In this document: positions 63,633-64,000 of the stretch, piece after piece
Layout of the letters: the number at the start of each line of letters is the position of its first letter
Position numbering within the stretch: position 1 is the first letter of the stretch
Assembly: GCA_965250225.1 (NCBI GenBank)
Contig: CBDFNQ010000037.1
Span: 62,001-126,000, forward strand
From: CBDEUK01 sp965250225
GTDB taxonomy: Bacteria; Pseudomonadota; Gammaproteobacteria; Eutrophobiales; Eutrophobiaceae
DNA: 64,000 bases
Reading direction: 5' to 3'
Made by a program: the position numbers and the translations under genes
The notes under the pieces: model-generated
Told to the model about the DNA's origin: nothing
The model's database searches: none
Seen by the model: the letters and a program-made list of their open reading frames with translations, nothing else

Positions 63633-64000
63633 ATGAATGATCAAAAACGTTTTGCACATCCGTTGATTAGCGATTCCGATTTGACACGCGAATCGTGGAA
63701 GGTCTTTCAGATCATGGCGGAGTTTGTCGAGGGCTTTGAAAAGTTATCGGGTTGTACGCCCTCAGTCAGTATGTTTGGATCGGCGCGCTTCAAGTCCGGT
63801 CACTCGTATTACAAGCTGTCTGAAGAGATCGCACAAAAACTTTCGAATGCTGGCTTTTCCATCGTCAGTGGTGGCGGTCCGGGTTTAATGGAGGCGTTTA
63901 ATAAGGGCGCTTACGACGGTTCGTCAGACAGTATTGGGCTGAATATTTCATTGCCCCATGAACAGGGTTCGAATGATTTTCAGAATGTGTCTTTGTATTT
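63633..64000 (+). CDS. LOG-family (TIGR00730-like) protein, 3' truncated
   Basis: ATG 63633 (preceded by GAGA) opens a frame running to the window end, 122 codons. It has the Rossmann-like features of the lysine-decarboxylase-like LOG family: SMFGSARF near residue 48 and VSGGGPGLMEAFNKGA near 80. The PGGxGT motif that defines phosphoribohydrolase activity lies beyond the window, so cytokinin-type activity cannot be judged. Confidence 0.85.
   Translation, partial: MNDQKRFAHPLISDSDLTRESWKVFQIMAEFVEGFEKLSGCTPSVSMFGSARFKSGHSYYKLSEEIAQKLSNAGFSIVSGGGPGLMEAFNKGAYDGSSDSIGLNISLPHEQGSNDFQNVSLY

Noticed and set aside
1..64000. CRISPR arrays, defence systems, prophage and transposons
   Set aside because: No regularly spaced repeats, Cas proteins, restriction enzymes, phage structural genes or transposases were found; the only repeat pair is the 25-bp one described.

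Overview
The window reads as one contiguous stretch of chromosome from a non-enteric gammaproteobacterium. The evidence is the gene orders: ruvC-ruvA//ruvB-ybgC-tolQRAB-pal-cpoB-queE-queC, an aa3 cytochrome oxidase cluster in the order known from Pseudomonas, bioB-F-H-C-D, gyrB-recF-dnaN-dnaA//rpmH-rnpA-yidD-yidC-mnmE, and tatABC next to hisA-F-I-E. The dnaA/rpmH junction with good DnaA boxes suggests the replication origin lies near 43.6-45.3 kb. I cannot name the genus. There are no rRNA genes, recognisable tRNAs, CRISPR arrays, transposases or integrases.

Region by region. 1-6.2 kb: nadA, then a three-gene AT-rich cassette (dipeptide epimerase, GH3-type amide synthetase, sterol-desaturase-like membrane oxidase), then a Sel1-repeat secreted protein. 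The cassette is bracketed by two identical 25-bp direct repeats, and one of these is the last codons and stop of the Sel1 gene, so it looks like an inserted islet. 6.3-17 kb: yebC, the Holliday-junction genes (split by an unknown reverse gene), the Tol-Pal envelope operon and two queuosine genes. 17-25 kb: a patatin-like lipase, a lytic transglycosylase with two solute-binding domains, the amgK-murU peptidoglycan-recycling pair, and yrbG-kdsD-kdsC without the usual lpt genes. 25-33.7 kb: haem A synthesis, cytochrome c oxidase and its assembly factors, including an overlooked 41-aa ORF, ending in a decayed DUF2244 gene. 33.8-39 kb: a complete biotin operon and comF. 39-49.1 kb: replication, ribosome, RNase P and membrane-insertion genes at the origin. 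49.1-54.6 kb: a surface-glycan cluster (FkbM methyltransferase, O-antigen ligase, GT10, ELM1-like, GT4). 54.6-64 kb: zinc-finger ORF, ilvE, a divergent ArsR/rhodanese pair, tatABC, late histidine genes, polA and the start of a LOG-family gene.

Functionally most of the window is core housekeeping: envelope integrity and recycling, aerobic respiration, cofactor synthesis and replication. The unusual material is the flanked GH3 cassette, the glycan cluster and the unknown ruv-locus gene. Several genes carry lesions (a poly-T frameshift, an in-frame deletion in ybgC, a multi-lesion DUF2244 pseudogene), which suggests relaxed selection in places, although the single-base cases could also be sequencing errors.
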